Shown here: in pieces, positions 23,155-35,654 of the stretch
How positions within the stretch are numbered: position 1 is the stretch's first letter
Layout of the letters: every line of letters starts with the position of its first letter
Source: Chinchilla lanigera
Taxonomy: Eukaryota > Chordata > Mammalia > Rodentia > Chinchillidae
Assembly: GCF_000276665.1 (NCBI RefSeq)
Contig: NW_004955438.1
Span: forward strand, 7,900,594-7,964,593
Direction: 5' to 3'
DNA: 64,000 nucleotides
Program-made: the position numbers and the translations under genes
The notes under the pieces: model-generated
What the model saw: the letters and a program-made list of their open reading frames with translations, nothing else
Databases searched by the model: none
Told to the model about the DNA's origin: nothing

Positions 23155-24935
23155 GTGGGGTCATCGGGCTAATGCCACTGCAGATGCCCCTTAGTGTGCC
23201 AGGTTTCCTCCCCACCAGTACAACACAGTCAGTTCTACAGATAAAAGTTTGACTTCTGTTTTGTTCATCACGATATAGCTTGACATGGGCATCCTACTGG
23301 GAATGTAAATATAGTCGTGTATTGAGAGGCTAATCTCATTTGGGAAACATGAAATGCTATTTAGGAGAAAATTATTTAGAAACTGATTTTATACAAAATT
23401 TGGAGAAACATTAAGCAACAACTACTCCTCTCTGTAGTACACTACATATGCATGTTCATTATTTTCCAACTGTTGCTTATCCTTCCATTTATGGATAAGA
23501 AATTATAGTGTGGAAAGATTGCTACACATCTGACACGATAAAACCTTAAAATAAAAGCAATGAAATCATTGAGTGTAGTCTTAACCATTAACCAGCAGAC
23601 AAAACAAAAACCATTCTGAAAACAGTGAATAGTTATTTTTAATGATAAAACTGTCTTGAAGTTGTTCAAGTATGTCAGCAAGACATAACTTGATTCTGAG
23701 GGGTGTATTATGAAATAACTTGATGCTGAACAGTGTATTACTAAATCCACTTATCAGGATCACAGTGACCTCTATATGACTATGTTTCATTTATCATCTA
23801 AAGCATGTGATTTCTGAAATGAGAAAGATTTCTATTTTCTGTTTCCTTAACAGAAACTGTTGCAAACTTTAGTACAGTCTTAAAAACTATTCACAACATA
23901 TTTTCCCTATTGGCTTTGAAGATATTAATTAAGCAAAATGGTTGTTTAAAAAAAATTTTCTATAAATTTGTTTGATCATGTACATTAGGTAAGATAGAAA
24001 TTGACTAAGGTCTACCCAGATTCTAAAGTGAATAAATTCAATATTGATGAATAAATTTGGTCAGAGTTCAGATTCTATTCAGGAGTGGTGAAGCAGGCTT
24101 GTTGATATAATCATAGAGCAATTACTTGTTGCCATTGATTTTAAGGGTATATTTAACAATTTGCTTAAAACCACAGTCGCAAAAACATATATATTTTATT
24201 GTGCCTACATCTCCAGAATGGAATGAGAAACACTCCACAGCAAATACAGACATGCCCAAAGTAGGAATTGTTTCTTCTTTCCACTGTTTATAAATGCTTT
24301 GTTGGCAAACGTTGAACTTCTTATCATAAACATTCCTGAATAATGCAACAGCAAGATCATATTTGAGATGCTTGTGTTAACTGTTGTCCTTTTTCTCTGC
24401 TTCTCTTACAACCAGGAAGGTGGTTTCTTCGCATTCCCTTACCTCTCAGCGTTCTGTAAACAAATAGCAGAAGAGACTTGTAGACATTTTCTCTCCATAA
24501 CCTGTACAAATCCCTAAACTCCTTAGAGTTTAGCTTCTTTTTCACAACAAGTGATCACAGAAGAAAGCACTTTCAAAAATAGTGTGAAAACAAAAAGAAA
24601 AAGAGAGAGACTTGCTCCTGGAGCTGACAGTACATAAGATACCTGGTGGCCAGAAATCAGAGACTCACATTCTGAAATTCTCCTGGTCACAGGAGCTTAT
24701 CAAAGCAGGAGAAAAGTCACTATGTTGTCATGGTGAGGTGAAACCCGGGCACAGAGAGCTCACCTTTGTAAATATCCCTGCAGATCGGGAATGCCACAGA
24801 ATCTTCCAACCTAAGGAATGTGGGCAGAAAAGAACAGATCAAAATACTTCCAATGTAGGTGTTTGTGCTAAGAAGTTGAAACTAACAAGAACAGAAAATG
24901 ATTCCATTTTAAATTATATATAATTGAAACAATTT
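23155..24935. other. unique sequence; no supported gene
   Basis: ORFs here include 23442-23750 (minus, 102 codons) and 24612-24923 (plus, 103 codons). Neither shows a family signature. Confidence 0.4.
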
Positions 24936-24939
24936 TATG

Positions 24940-25245
24940 CCATGTGCTGTGTAGACAGTGTTTGTGTGCTTCCAGATTAGTATGTTGAAACGTAAAATAC
25001 ATTGTGATGGTATCTGGTGGTGCATTTGGGGGAGAAAATCAGGTTCTGAGACTCATGAGTGGAGTTAGAGTCCTTAGCTATTTTCTTCATTGCTCCACGT
25101 GAGAATGCAGTGGAAAGATGTCACCAGATAAGCAAACAGGATGGTGCCTCGATCTTGGGCATCCACCCTCTAGCACTGTGAGAAATAAATCTCTGTTGTG
25201 AAAAGGCACTCAATCTAATCTATTTTTTGTAATAGAAGCTCAAAT
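24940..25245 (+). mobile_element. MLT1-type MaLR LTR (sense)
   Basis: TATGTTGAAACGTAAAATACATTGTGATGGTATC, GTGAGAATGCAGTGG, GATGGTGCCTCGATCTTGGGC and GTGAGAAATAAATCTCTGTTG follow the MLT1 LTR order, including the terminal AATAAA. Confidence 0.8.
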
Positions 25246-25264
25246 AGAATAAGACTATGGATCT

Positions 25265-25965
25265 TGACTATGTAATCATAATGATATGCTATTTTGATAT
25301 CATTATGTATATGGGGCCTAAATAACACTGTAATTACAGAGAAGATTCACATATGTGTTTAATTGGACAAGAAGCAAGAATGCTGCTCAGACGACAAAAC
25401 TAAGGACTCTGCATCTCCTGCATAATCAGTCTGCATAATTCATTTCACTTTCTCCTTTAACTAAAGTAAATGAAACCACCTGACCCTGCACCCATGCGAT
25501 CTATGGGGAGACAACATTACAAAATGAAAATAATAGTGCACGTGAAAATATAAAAAGTCATATCTGCCCCAAATGTGATTTAGATACTTATTTTTCCTCT
25601 TGGGTTTTAGATAATTTAAACTACTGCACACTTTGATTGTTAAGGAGGTTTTCTCTACATACATTTTTTTAGAACTAATCTCAGCTTTATTTAAGATATA
25701 TGTACACTGAATTAATTTACATGAAAGAGTAAAATATCTATGTCAATGTATACTGCTAATAATTTCTAATTTTAAAATAGTCAAACATTATGTAACTACA
25801 GAAAAATAGAGAAGCTTCTTTATTCCTCCTACAGGGAGGCATGGTTGAATTTTTGCTCGTCTTTCTAGTTCTTTCTGTGCTTTTACACAAAAATATACAT
25901 CTGCGTGCACAAATGTTTATCTCAGTGAGTCACTCAACAGTTTCCTGTATTTTTTTGTAACAATT
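25265..25965. other. no recognised gene or repeat
   Basis: AT-rich unique sequence. Confidence 0.4.
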
Positions 25966-25969
25966 AAAT

Positions 25970-26285
25970 TGTCGCACCGAAAGGATATGCTTAAGTCCTG
26001 TTCTCCGGTGCTGATGAATTTCACCTTATGTGGATGTAAGGTTTTGTGGATACAATCAAGGTACAATGAGATCATTAGAATGGTACTTAGCCCAAAAAGA
26101 GTGGCACAGAGACAGGGACAGAGATGCACAGGAAGAACATCAAGTGATAACAGACGCAGATAGAGAAGTGATGCATGCACAAGCCAAGGGATTCTGAGCA
26201 TTGCTAGAACAACCAGGAGTTCAGGAGTGGCAACGGTCTTCTCCAGAGACTTTGGAGAAAGGATCACACTATTATCATCACCATG
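25970..26285 (+). mobile_element. MLT1-type MaLR LTR fragment (sense)
   Basis: TGCTGATGAATTTCACCTTATGTGGATGTAAGG, AATGAGATCATTAGAATGG, GGCACAGAGACAGGGACAGAGATGC and GAAGTGATGCATGCACAAGCCAAGGGATTC match the MLT1 middle. The 3' end with AATAAA is missing. The 130-codon ORF at 25917-26309 on the minus strand is antisense to this LTR and is not a gene. Confidence 0.8.
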
Positions 26286-26320
26286 TTCTTTTTTACTTCT
26301 AGGTTTCACGTTGGGAGATT

Positions 26321-26409
26321 AATTTTTTTTTTTCCGGTACCAGGCATCGAACTCACAACCTTGCGCTTGCCAGGCAGCTGCTGTGCCGCTGAGCTAAATC
26401 CCCAGCCCC
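26321..26409 (-). mobile_element. ID-type SINE with 9-bp target-site duplication
   Basis: T tract, CCGGTACCAGGCATCGAACTCACAACC, CTTGCCAGGCAGC, GCTGAGCTAAATCCCCAGCCCC. TGGGAGATT lies at 26312-26320 and 26410-26418. Confidence 0.95.
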
Positions 26410-26419
26410 TGGGAGATTG

Positions 26420-26912
26420 TTTAAACCCACTCACTTGCAATTTGTTATAGTAATTCCATGAACATAGTACACTCATTTTTTCTCCAATAATATGTTTTGG
26501 ATAGCATTTGTATTTTCCATGAAGGTACATATAGATCTTCCCTATTTCTTACACAAGTGCGCTTACTATAACACATTTCTAACAGTGCTTTTTGTTTAAA
26601 ATAAGTGATTGACAGGCACTTTTTAAATTTTTCTTTAGGATCATATTTCATGTTTTAAAGAAAACAACTTTAATGAATGTTCTGGAATAGCAAACATTGC
26701 AAACATACATCAAATCACCTCCTACATTCCATAAAGTAAATACAGCCAAGCAGGTACGCCCAGATATTCATCTCAGTAATGTTGTAGACTTGTTTTTCCT
26801 GGAACTCACACCTTGCATTGGATTAGCCTATTACTTGTAAATTATTTATGAACAGAAATAATTCTATCTCATTATTTCCCTTTCTTCCCTTTTTGTAACT
26901 TTAATATTTTGT
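26420..26912. other. no recognised gene or repeat
   Basis: AT-rich unique sequence. Confidence 0.4.
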
Positions 26913-26927
26913 TAAAAGTATAGTACA

Positions 26928-27011
26928 GGGTTGGGAGTATAGCTCAGTGGCACGGTGCCTGCCTGCTAAGTGAGAGATCCTGAGTTCAATTCTCAGTAAA
27001 AAAAAAAAAAG
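26928..27011 (+). mobile_element. ID-type SINE with target-site duplication
   Basis: GGGTTGGGAGTATAGCTCAGTGGC, GCCTGCCTGCTAAGTG, GAGTTCAATTCTCAG and an A tail. AAAGTATAGTACA (26915-26927) matches AAAGTGTAATACA (27012-27024) with two differences. Confidence 0.92.
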
Positions 27012-27024
27012 AAAGTGTAATACA

Positions 27025-27494
27025 AACAGAGGAGCCTCACCAAATGAATTTCCATAAACTAAACACAGCTAGAACCAGTTAACAAGAACAAGGATCAAAA
27101 ATAGAAATGTCACCAGCACTCATGGAGCACACTTTACCTTCCCTCCAGGCATGACCGCCATGAGGCACAAATTCTGTGCTTTTCCGTATTTACTGTCAGT
27201 AGAAATTATTTGAAAACTAAGGCTCATATGAACATCAGCCATTCTTTGTCTATTAGCTATTGATCCACCAACCATGACTGTGCCCCCATCAATTCTCCAG
27301 CTCATTTCCTACAACTTCCTGCCTTCCACTATGTGCTTGAGTCACAGGGAGTCCACTACCATCTCTGATTCCTTCCCTACATCCTCTTCCTCCTAAATCA
27401 TTGTACAAGACACTCTTTGCTTCTTAAACATCTCTCACTGTTTTCAACTTACCTCACCCCTTTCTCACCTTTTTACCTCACTGATTTTTGCAGA
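27025..27494. other. no recognised gene or repeat
   Basis: Unique sequence. The 61-codon ORF at 27120-27305 on the minus strand lacks support. Confidence 0.4.
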
Positions 27495-27496
27495 TT

Positions 27497-27912
27497 GTCT
27501 TGGTCTATTTTGTATTGCCCTAACAAAATACATGGATAATGTGTAATAACATGATTTATGGCACATGATTGTGGTAGATAAAGACTCTGAAAAACATGGC
27601 ACTGGTGTCTTTCCATTCTCCAATATACTGGAAAAGTGGAACAGGAAATGAGCGTATTTGAAAGTGACCAAGAAATGGTACCAGCTTTGCTTTATACCAA
27701 TTCATTCTTGCAGGAGCTAATTCAGTCGCAAGAGACCTTACCCATCTCTGTGAGAGTCAATGCTCCCTTCTGTGTGTGTTGGCCCCATGACCTGGGGGAC
27801 ACCAGGTATCACATCTTAAAGACTACACCACCAGGAAACACTACCATGTTGAGAACAAAGCTGCTAGCACATGAAACTTTGGAGAAAAATCCACATTTAA
27901 ATAGTGGCACAG
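27497..27912 (-). mobile_element. MLT1/MaLR-type LTR (antisense)
   Basis: TCTTGGTCTATTTTGTATTGCCC (complement of the LTR 3' end), CCAATTCATTCTTGCAGGAGC, CCCCATGACCTGGGG, TCTTAAAGACTACACCACC and CTAGCACATGAAACTTTGG fit an antisense MaLR LTR. The 94-codon ORF at 27636-27920 lies inside it and is not a gene. Confidence 0.7.
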
Positions 27913-27914
27913 CT

Positions 27915-28342
27915 GTGTAAGCATCTCTTTCTCCTCAAAGATAGAACATATGTATTTCTATTTTGTACCCAGTGCTGGATCAAGTGCCCTAAGCACACTT
28001 CCTTTATCAGTGTTGCAGCTCTGACTGCACTTTAAGCAGCTGCAAGTTACATGGTGATATGCAGTTCCAGTCTCACTCTTCTGTGGTTAGCTCTTTGAGA
28101 GCAGGGGCAGCGTATGTTCAGTGTGGCATACTGTTGAAATGTACCGCTTATATGATAAACTAATAGATACTACATTCTAAGTAAGTAGACTTTGAAGTGA
28201 GCAGAAGACCTGTGAGCTACAGTTTAAGCTGAGGGTCTTTACTGCTTACCACTGCCAGTACCCAGTTCTTTCTCTGGAAGTGCTGAACGGGAGGAAACTG
28301 AGTTTGTATAACTATTGAGAAGGCTAAGTCTAAGTCTGAGAA
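27915..28342. other. no recognised gene or repeat
   Basis: Unique sequence between two antisense LTRs. Confidence 0.4.
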
Positions 28343-28345
28343 TAA

Positions 28346-28722
28346 CAGTTATGTTAGTCAGTTCTGCATCCCTGCAAGAAAGTACTTTGGATAATCAACT
28401 TACTAAGCAAATGGGTTGTCCTGTCTCAGTTTTAGAGGTTAAAACCCACAGTTGTTTGGCATGGTTGCTTTTGAGTCTAAGACAAAGTATATCATACTGG
28501 AGAGGGAATGGTGGAAAAAAGCTATTCATTTCATGTGGTGGGAAGCAAAAGAGAAAGAGGAGGGGTTGAAGTTTTCGATGTTTTCAAGTATAAGACTCCA
28601 ATAACCTAAATTCCTTCCACTAAGCCCCACCTATAGCTGTATCCCAATGGCATCAAATCTTCAGGCCAAGCTTTCAATGGGAGGGCCTTTGAGATCCACT
28701 TATATGAAGTATAACAGCAGCC
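28346..28722 (-). mobile_element. ERVL-MaLR LTR (antisense)
   Basis: GTTATGTTAGTCAGTTCTGC at left, TTCCACTAAGCCCCACCTATAG, CAATGGCATCAAATCTTCAGGCC and GGGAGGGCCTTTGAGATCCA give the MaLR order read on the minus strand. The 84-codon ORF 28315-28569 is inside it. Confidence 0.7.
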
Positions 28723-28724
28723 AG

Positions 28725-30598
28725 TGCCTAGGAGCAGAGTATGCTCAAGGGAGGCATCTCAGAAGCCAGAGGTCATGAGCAAGCATGAGAAAGAGACATA
28801 GACAACTATATCAAGGAAGTGTGTAGAAGCTGCATATCATCATATGTGGGCAGACAGCTAAACCAGGCAACTATTTAAATGTATGAGGGCAGCCACCACG
28901 GAATGAGATGAGTAGACCTAGAAATTCAGGGCAAATTGGATTCAACAGAAGGTCCCTTTTACTGTTTCTGCTCTATGTACTATTCCAGTAAAACCATAAC
29001 CTGTGTGTAGGGCTTTGCTTTTCAAAGCCACGTGTATACAGAACCCCATTTGAGAACACTAAGACTCTTGACCTTCTCCTTGAGGACAATTTCTCCAGCC
29101 TACTCTAGATCCTTTCTGATTAAAAGCTTTAAAATTCAGCTGGCAACATTTCTGAAAGGAAAGATTGCTAAGATGCTAATAAGAAACTGGTATACGTAGT
29201 CTGCAGAGCTGATTAATAATTTTAGGATTTGATTCCCATAAAGGAGGAATAAGTATTTCCAAAGCCAGCTTTATTAAGGCACTGCACATTGTACCATGAA
29301 AGTATTTCTCACAATGCATATGCATGGCAACACATGATCGGTGCGTGACACTCTAAAGCCAGACATCTAGGAAGAAGAACAGCATCTGGAATGTTAGTAA
29401 AAGTCCCTTATTAACCTGGATTAAAACTGCATAAGCTATCAATTCTCTTGTTTCACAGAATGTGTTGAATGCCAGCTGGGTTGAAAGCAAAAAAAAGATA
29501 CCCTTTTCCTTCTTCACTAAGCTCTAACGTTGCATGGTTTACCAGGTGTGTGAAGGACTTGATCTGTCCCTAGGGTATTGAGAAATTGTCACAGATGGAA
29601 GTCAGACACCTGACCTGTGTTCCAGGATGGCTCCAAATAAACTCTACTTGTACTCAGAACTGAAAGCCAATGTTTTTTGAGTTGTGGGTGCCTGAATTTA
29701 CCACTGTGTGCTTTTTTCACTATCTGATTGGTTTGCCCAGAAAAATAAACAAGCAAAGAAAATGTCAGTAAGGCTTAATGTCACACACAAGTTTTTTCTG
29801 ATGGATGCATCAGGCAAGATGGCACTGGTTAATTGACTCAATTAGAGAGCTGTCTCAGGTAAAGAGATTTGTCTAAGCTTTTACATCAATTACCTGAATA
29901 TGCAGAAATAATTCTATGCCACATACATTAGCCAAAGTTAACACAGAATCATAATCTATTAATTCAGAACAATTTGTAAGAATTCCGAGCTAAATTTGAA
30001 GATCTAACAGTTTGATTTGTGCAGTGAAGACAATGTTCTGTTTTAATTTCTTCAATAATGTTGCTAATCAAACTAAAGAGACTAAACATTTTTCCAAGTA
30101 AGTAAATAACATCACATGAGTAAAATTTTAATGTATAAAAACTGTAAAATAATATAATTTTAACTTTTATATCAGCAGAAGTATCATTCTATTCCATGTT
30201 CATGGACTACGTTTGCAAAACTGATGAAAACAAAAACTGACAGACAAATTTTTAGTCCGATATTTAAAACTACATTTAAGACTTTCTCAGATACATAGAA
30301 TTTCTCTGATTTCTTGATTGTGGGTTTTCAGGAATTTAATGTTTAAACAGTAAACTCCTATAGTATCATCACATTCTGTAGCTTTGAACGTTCTTTTATG
30401 TTAAGAATCCCCTGCAGCTTCCATTTAACTGAATAACCCTATAGGTAGAAATACATATTTTTTAATTCCTCAAGTTTTTCAGGTTATTGATGACTGCTAA
30501 TCAATTTTCCATGATTATATTTGTATCAAAGTTTCTAGAATAATGATATTTTAAGGATATCTACCTTTCTGATTCTCTTAGAAAAAAGAATATGTTCT
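28725..30598. other. repeat-poor unique sequence
   Basis: No gene and no repeat I can name. Confidence 0.4.
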
Positions 30599-30676
30599 TA
30601 CTTCTCTCTCTGTCTCTGTCTCCTGTCTCTCTGTGTCTGTCTGTCTCTCTTTGTGTCTCTCTTCCTCTTTCCCTCC
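30599..30676. repeat. CT/TG-rich low-complexity tract
   Basis: CTCTCTGTCTCTGTCTCC-type repeats. The minus-strand Arg/Glu-rich ORF (30561-30830) is a translation of this tract. The flank GGCACAAATGCAAGCTGGA (about 30755) resembles GGCACATATGCAGCTGGA in the 35.3-kb element, so this may be a diverged relative. Confidence 0.7.
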
Positions 30677-30679
30677 ACC

Positions 30680-33600
30680 CAGTGCAATTAGATAGCATTA
30701 TATAATAGTAGCAGAAAAGCTTTGCAGGTGGGGCAGGGGTCCTGTTGAGTCCATGGCACAAATGCAAGCTGGACTTCCAATTCTCCGAAAAGCAGTAAAC
30801 ACACTGACCTAGACCAAATTTATCTTTCATTTCACCAGAGCAACATTTTGTCTCTCTTGGAAGGACCCTGATAGAAAGGAGAAAGCTTCAGAAGTTCTTG
30901 GAACATGACACACAATAGTTGCTAACTCCAAAGTCACCTAATGGCACTCTAAGATACATCATTTCAATTTTGTGTAGTGGCTGGTGACAACCTTGTATTT
31001 TGTGGCCTTTGATGGTTACAATTAGCATAAATGTATACTTGTAAAATCATTTATACAATTTCTTATGTTTCCCTTTGTAAACTCTTCAAACTTCCAGACC
31101 CACATTGTTGTTGCACACTTCCCTTATTAATAAATAGTGTTTGAGTAATCAATGTGTTAGGTAACTGATTGATAGCAACAAAGAACCTTTAGTGTTATTA
31201 CAATGAACTACTTTTCTTTCTTCTGGAAACTTCCAACCTTATTTACCACATTTCATTAACTTAGTCGGTGGTGAGATGCAGCAAGGCAAGGCAGAAAATG
31301 CCCGTGGGCTGCCACTTTTATCTCTGTATTAGCATATGCACTGCCTTCTCCTCTTCAGAGGTCTTAAGAAGAGATGACTAAGAGTCTTACACACTACATT
31401 CTTCTTAATTAAACATTTAGCTAATTAGCACATTCTCTCAAATGTAGTTATGAACTAGCTCTTAACCCAAGACATAAGCTATCATAAAATGAAGGCTTTT
31501 ATCATAAACAAAATATATAATTCACACCCACATCCACACCCAGCGTTTGGTGTTCGCTTGAGAGCTATATCCTGTCTGACAGATGCATGAGGTATTTGAC
31601 AAACGATGCTGGTTCGTCACCCCATTCTCATTTTTCCTGTGCTACAAAAATTCTAATCTATCAATCTTACACCCTTCAATTTGAAAACAAAATATTCACT
31701 CTCAGCTGAGTGAACAAATTTCTAAGACCAATCTTTCAGTGTATGTTTTATTATATATGAGTACTAACCTCTACATTTGATTAAAATAAAAGTTGAACAC
31801 TGGTATAAATTATTGTGGAAGACAAGAAGGGTTATAAAAGCCAGAGAATCATTACATTATAAAGGTGATTTCATAAGAGAGACATTCTCTCTGCTTTCAA
31901 TATGTCTTTTATGTACATATATGTGAGCATGACTATGACTTTCCATGTTTATGGTTGGAAATATCTAATTTTTCCAGTACTGATTTTTTTTAAAACTCAT
32001 GATACTTTCATTTTTCTTTCTGCCTTTGTTCTGGCATTTAACTCACTGAAGCCATGATTCAAGCCTGACTTAATAGTCTCAATAAGAAAGCAACATCTTT
32101 CAATAATGTCCATGATTGCTTAACAATGCAAGATCATCTTATTTCTCTCCTTTTTGTTTTATTTTCCTTTAGGGGGCAACAATTCCAAAGGCTTAACTCC
32201 GTCTGAGCTGGTGAAAGTTGAATGGTCCTGCAGAGTGCTGTAGCATTCTGTCTCTCCTGAGCAGTCAAAGAATAAAATCCCTATGTTTTTTGAAAGTGAG
32301 TCATTTAAAGAGCGGTAGTCATTTGTGTCCAAAATCCTCTCGCTTGGAGAACTGAATTAGACACAAGGGAATGTGTAGGTTGTTATTTCCAAAGCCTCCT
32401 AAAAGACATAAAATCATATCAAGTGGTATGTCATTTTACAGATTTCTCTCCTTAACACCCTTTTCCCAAAGGCTGACCTGCTAGTTAAATCAGGAAGAGA
32501 AAGTATGGTCATTGGCTTTGAATGTAAGAGGAGAAAGGCCAGAGAGGACCATAAGGCTGAATTCCAGGTTTATTAACAATGAATGAGTAATGGATACACT
32601 GTGCCTGGGCCCCCTTTAGATGAATGTCCAACTGATCTGGCTCCGGGCCCAACATATTTTAATGTAGGCTTCCCTCTGCCCTGCTATGGCTTGGGTTTTC
32701 CAGTAATTCCCATGTTTCCCTGTAGTGCTTGATTCAGTACTTTTTAATCAGTTTCTACTGCTGTAATGCTAACTGACCTGTTCATTGACCACATGAAACT
32801 CAATCCTTCCTTTCTCCCCCAGCAAAATCGGGATGCTCTAAATGACTAAATCTGCCAGGAGCAACAGAATAGACCAACAGAAAGTCCTGGTGCCCAAAGC
32901 TCCAGCCCTATGCCCATGCTTCTCTGACCAGACCCTAGATTGCCCCTAACCATTGAAAAATCTTGACAGATCCTCCACAGAGGTAATGTTCAAGATGCTT
33001 GGGCAAAATCTGCTTTTGCCAGACCAATCAGAAGAAGAAGGATGTTTTCTTTCATTGTTGCTTTTCTGCCCGAAGGGTGGAATGAATTCCATACCAAAGG
33101 TAAATGACTCTACAAAACATTTTAAGAAAGCTCTTCTTGTATAGGATCTTTTCAAATCCCACAGGCTCAGGGATGTCCGCATGGGTACTTTGCAGTACTA
33201 AAGGCAGCCCCCAACTCCAGCCTTCAACAGAGTCAAGCCTAGGCTCCCAGAGCATACCTGTACAAAAGAGTGATTCTGAACACACTTTAAATACCTCAAG
33301 GGAAAAGAGGAAATATTTTAAATATTTCCCCCATACTCTTTCTGTCACTGCTATGGAGGAAACAAATGAAATGCTTTCATTGCTGAACAGCTCCTATATT
33401 CTTGGGCTGAAATTGCTGCATGAAGGTTCATCATGACACAGGAGGAAGAACATACCTCCCCTCTGCCATTCTAACTACACACTGGGAAACTTGATTTGAA
33501 TTATATGCCATGCTTTGTTCTATTTTCCCAGCACTCACTCCATGAAACCTGAACTGGATAAGTTATGCCAAAAGAAAACAGAATACATGATTCAGACCCT

Positions 33601-34125
33601 CTTGTATAATTTAGATATCAATCTGAAACTTTCACGGGCTTCAGAGAAAATGAACAAGTGAGGCTTTTTGTTCACTGGAAAGGAAAGGTGTTTCAGTAAA
33701 GCTAGTAACATATAAACTTTTCACTTTCTCTGAGACCTCCTTCTCAAAGTGTCAGTGACTGTTCTGTGCCCTTTCATGTTCTGCTCCCTCAGGTTATAGA
33801 TTACTCAGCGACCAACATAAAACCTCACAAGCTTACAGGGGCCCAGCAGCCCTGTGATTCTGTGACTGTGGGTTTCCTTCCTCCAGGGCTAAAGCACAAG
33901 TGCACCCTGGGAGAAAGTAGAAAGGGGTGTCTTTTCCTTTCCCCCTAGCTGCCGTCTACTGTTCCAGCTCACGTCAAAGGGAAAACACCAAGTACCTCCA
34001 ATCTGATTAATTAAATGAGCTGGAGGCCATTGGCTTGAGATTGTATCTTACTTTGTGTTCCAGGTTACAAATTGCAATCCTATTTTATAGATAAACAAAA
34101 ACACACCCCCAAAGTGAGAGCTTTG
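30680..34125. other. repeat-poor unique sequence, 3.4 kb
   Basis: ORFs such as 33104-33436 (plus, 110 codons) and 33052-33348 (minus, 98 codons) overlap each other on opposite strands and show no domain. I do not call them genes. Confidence 0.4.
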
Positions 34126-34129
34126 CTTT

Positions 34130-34470
34130 TTTTTTTTTTTTCTTTTTTCTGAAGAGCCATGTTTCAGCCAATCAAAAACAACCTATGTTTAGCCAATCAC
34201 TGGCAGGCAACTGATCAGTCTGTGTTCCCAAAGACGACAGATGCCTCGGTGCATCAGGTCCAGGTGAGGGAATAACTAGTTGTAGACAATCAGATGACTT
34301 ACTTATTTGCTTCTGGGCTCAGTCAATAAAAACTCTCTGTTCACATTGCTGGGTGGAATTCTCTAACTCTACCTTTGGTTCTGAGTGCTGCCTGTTTCAT
34401 GATTCATTTTTAGCTTAAATAAACCCCCAAATCAGTTCTCTAATATTTTTCTTTGGATGTGCCTAACCTC
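34130..34470 (+). mobile_element. possible class I endogenous retrovirus solo LTR
   Basis: The segment has two CCAATC boxes (near 34170 and 34192), a TATA-like GTCAATAAAAAC near 34321 and TTAAATAAACCCCC (poly(A) signal) near 34415. They are spaced as in many ERV1 LTRs. Boundaries and target-site duplication are not resolved, and no coding part is present. It could instead be a chance set of motifs. Confidence 0.45.
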
Positions 34471-34479
34471 CACACTGAA

Positions 34480-35090
34480 ATGTAACAACTCCTTGTATAG
34501 ATCAAAACTCGGCCAGAGAATTACTACTTTTCCTCATGTGTATGTGAAATGCTTCCAACTCTGGACAACACAAGTATGGCCTCTGCCATATCTCAACATA
34601 CGATGTGGTCAGGTGTCTTTGTCAGTGTCCTGGCCTTCCTTGGGAGTGGGAAGGAAGTTAGAGGCAGCAGTTTCTGAATAAAGGCAGAGAAGGGAAGGCC
34701 ACATGACCTAAGGAGCCAAGAACTCAGAATACTAAACTCTGTCCTAGAAGACATGAGGTGAAGTTGGGTTTTTGGTGAGCCCAGCACAGGTTTAAGGACA
34801 GAATTATCAAGACTTTCAATAATGTCCAGATCACTCAGTCTCAATGTGGGCCCCTGCCATGAATGAGGGCTAGTCCACCACACTTGTGGTGTGTCCATGT
34901 GGCAGGCCATGTCTACATTTTCTTTCATAGTCAGTTTCAAAAAAGCTAACCTTGCCTCTCTGGGAGGGTAAGAGGCGGGACTAGGCAGAGTGTCTTGGAT
35001 AGTTTTAGAAAAATTGGTGAGAATGTTTCCAAGTGCATCTTTCCACCCACCTAGTAGATGTCTGAAAAAAGTGGCATTTTGATGTGATCT
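34480..35090. other. no recognised gene or repeat
   Basis: Unique sequence. The 115-codon ORF at 34593-34940 on the minus strand has no recognisable domain. Confidence 0.4.
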
Positions 35091-35104
35091 TCATCTTCAT
35101 GAAA

Positions 35105-35250
35105 TCTCTCTCTCTCATGGAATGCGCCTTGCTCTACTTACAGCCTCTCTCTTTTTCTCTCCCTCTGTCTCTCTCTCTTTCTTTCTTTCTCTCTCTCCTG
35201 TCTCTTTCTCTCTCATTCTGTCTCACTCTTTCCCTCTTCTCCTTCTGTCT
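35105..35250. repeat. CT-rich low-complexity tract
   Basis: Runs of CTCTCT/TTTCTTTC adjoin the left arm of the inverted pair and seem to be part of that element's distal end. Its sense or antisense translation gives Arg/Glu- or Ser/Leu-rich ORFs of no meaning. Confidence 0.85.
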
Positions 35251-35295
35251 TATGAATTTATTCTGTCTGTGTGATAGCAGAGCACACACACAGAG

Positions 35296-35654
35296 CAGCT
35301 GTCCTCCTCTGGAACACCATGGCACATATGCAGCTGGAAATTCCGCTGTTAGGGACATCTTTCCACTACTGCTACTTGGGACCAGGAAGTTCAGTGTGCC
35401 CAGTTACAATCTTTTAGTTTTGATACAGCCCTTCCTCTCCAGTTTAGATTTATTGTTTGACTGTATCCTTGTTTTGTTGCTGCTGCTAACACCTTTATTT
35501 GTTTTATAATTCATTCAAAGTTGGCCACGGGAAAAAATGGACCTATTAATTGAATTCTTTTAGCCCAACACTCACATGAGACTCACCTCAACCCCTCCTT
35601 TGCCTAATTTTGCTGTGACATTGAAGAGTGTTGCATGTTGGAAACTCCCTAACA
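35296..35654 (-). repeat. left arm of a 359-bp inverted repeat (LTR-like element)
   Basis: Reverse complement of 36789-37147 with about 20 mismatches by eye and no gaps, roughly 94% identity. A central block of about 140 bases is identical. Read on the minus strand it begins TGTTAGGGAGTTTCCAAC, which looks like an LTR start, and it continues leftward into the CT-rich tract, where an AATAAA occurs near 35255. No gag/pol sequence accompanies it. Confidence 0.9.

Noticed and set aside
25917..26309. 130-codon minus-strand ORF
   Set aside because: It is antisense to a recognisable MLT1 LTR (25970-26285) and has no domain of its own.
35134..35358. Arg/Glu-rich 74-codon ORF
   Set aside because: It is a translation of the CT/GA low-complexity tract and LTR-like arm, not a protein gene. 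The same applies to the ORF at 30561-30830.
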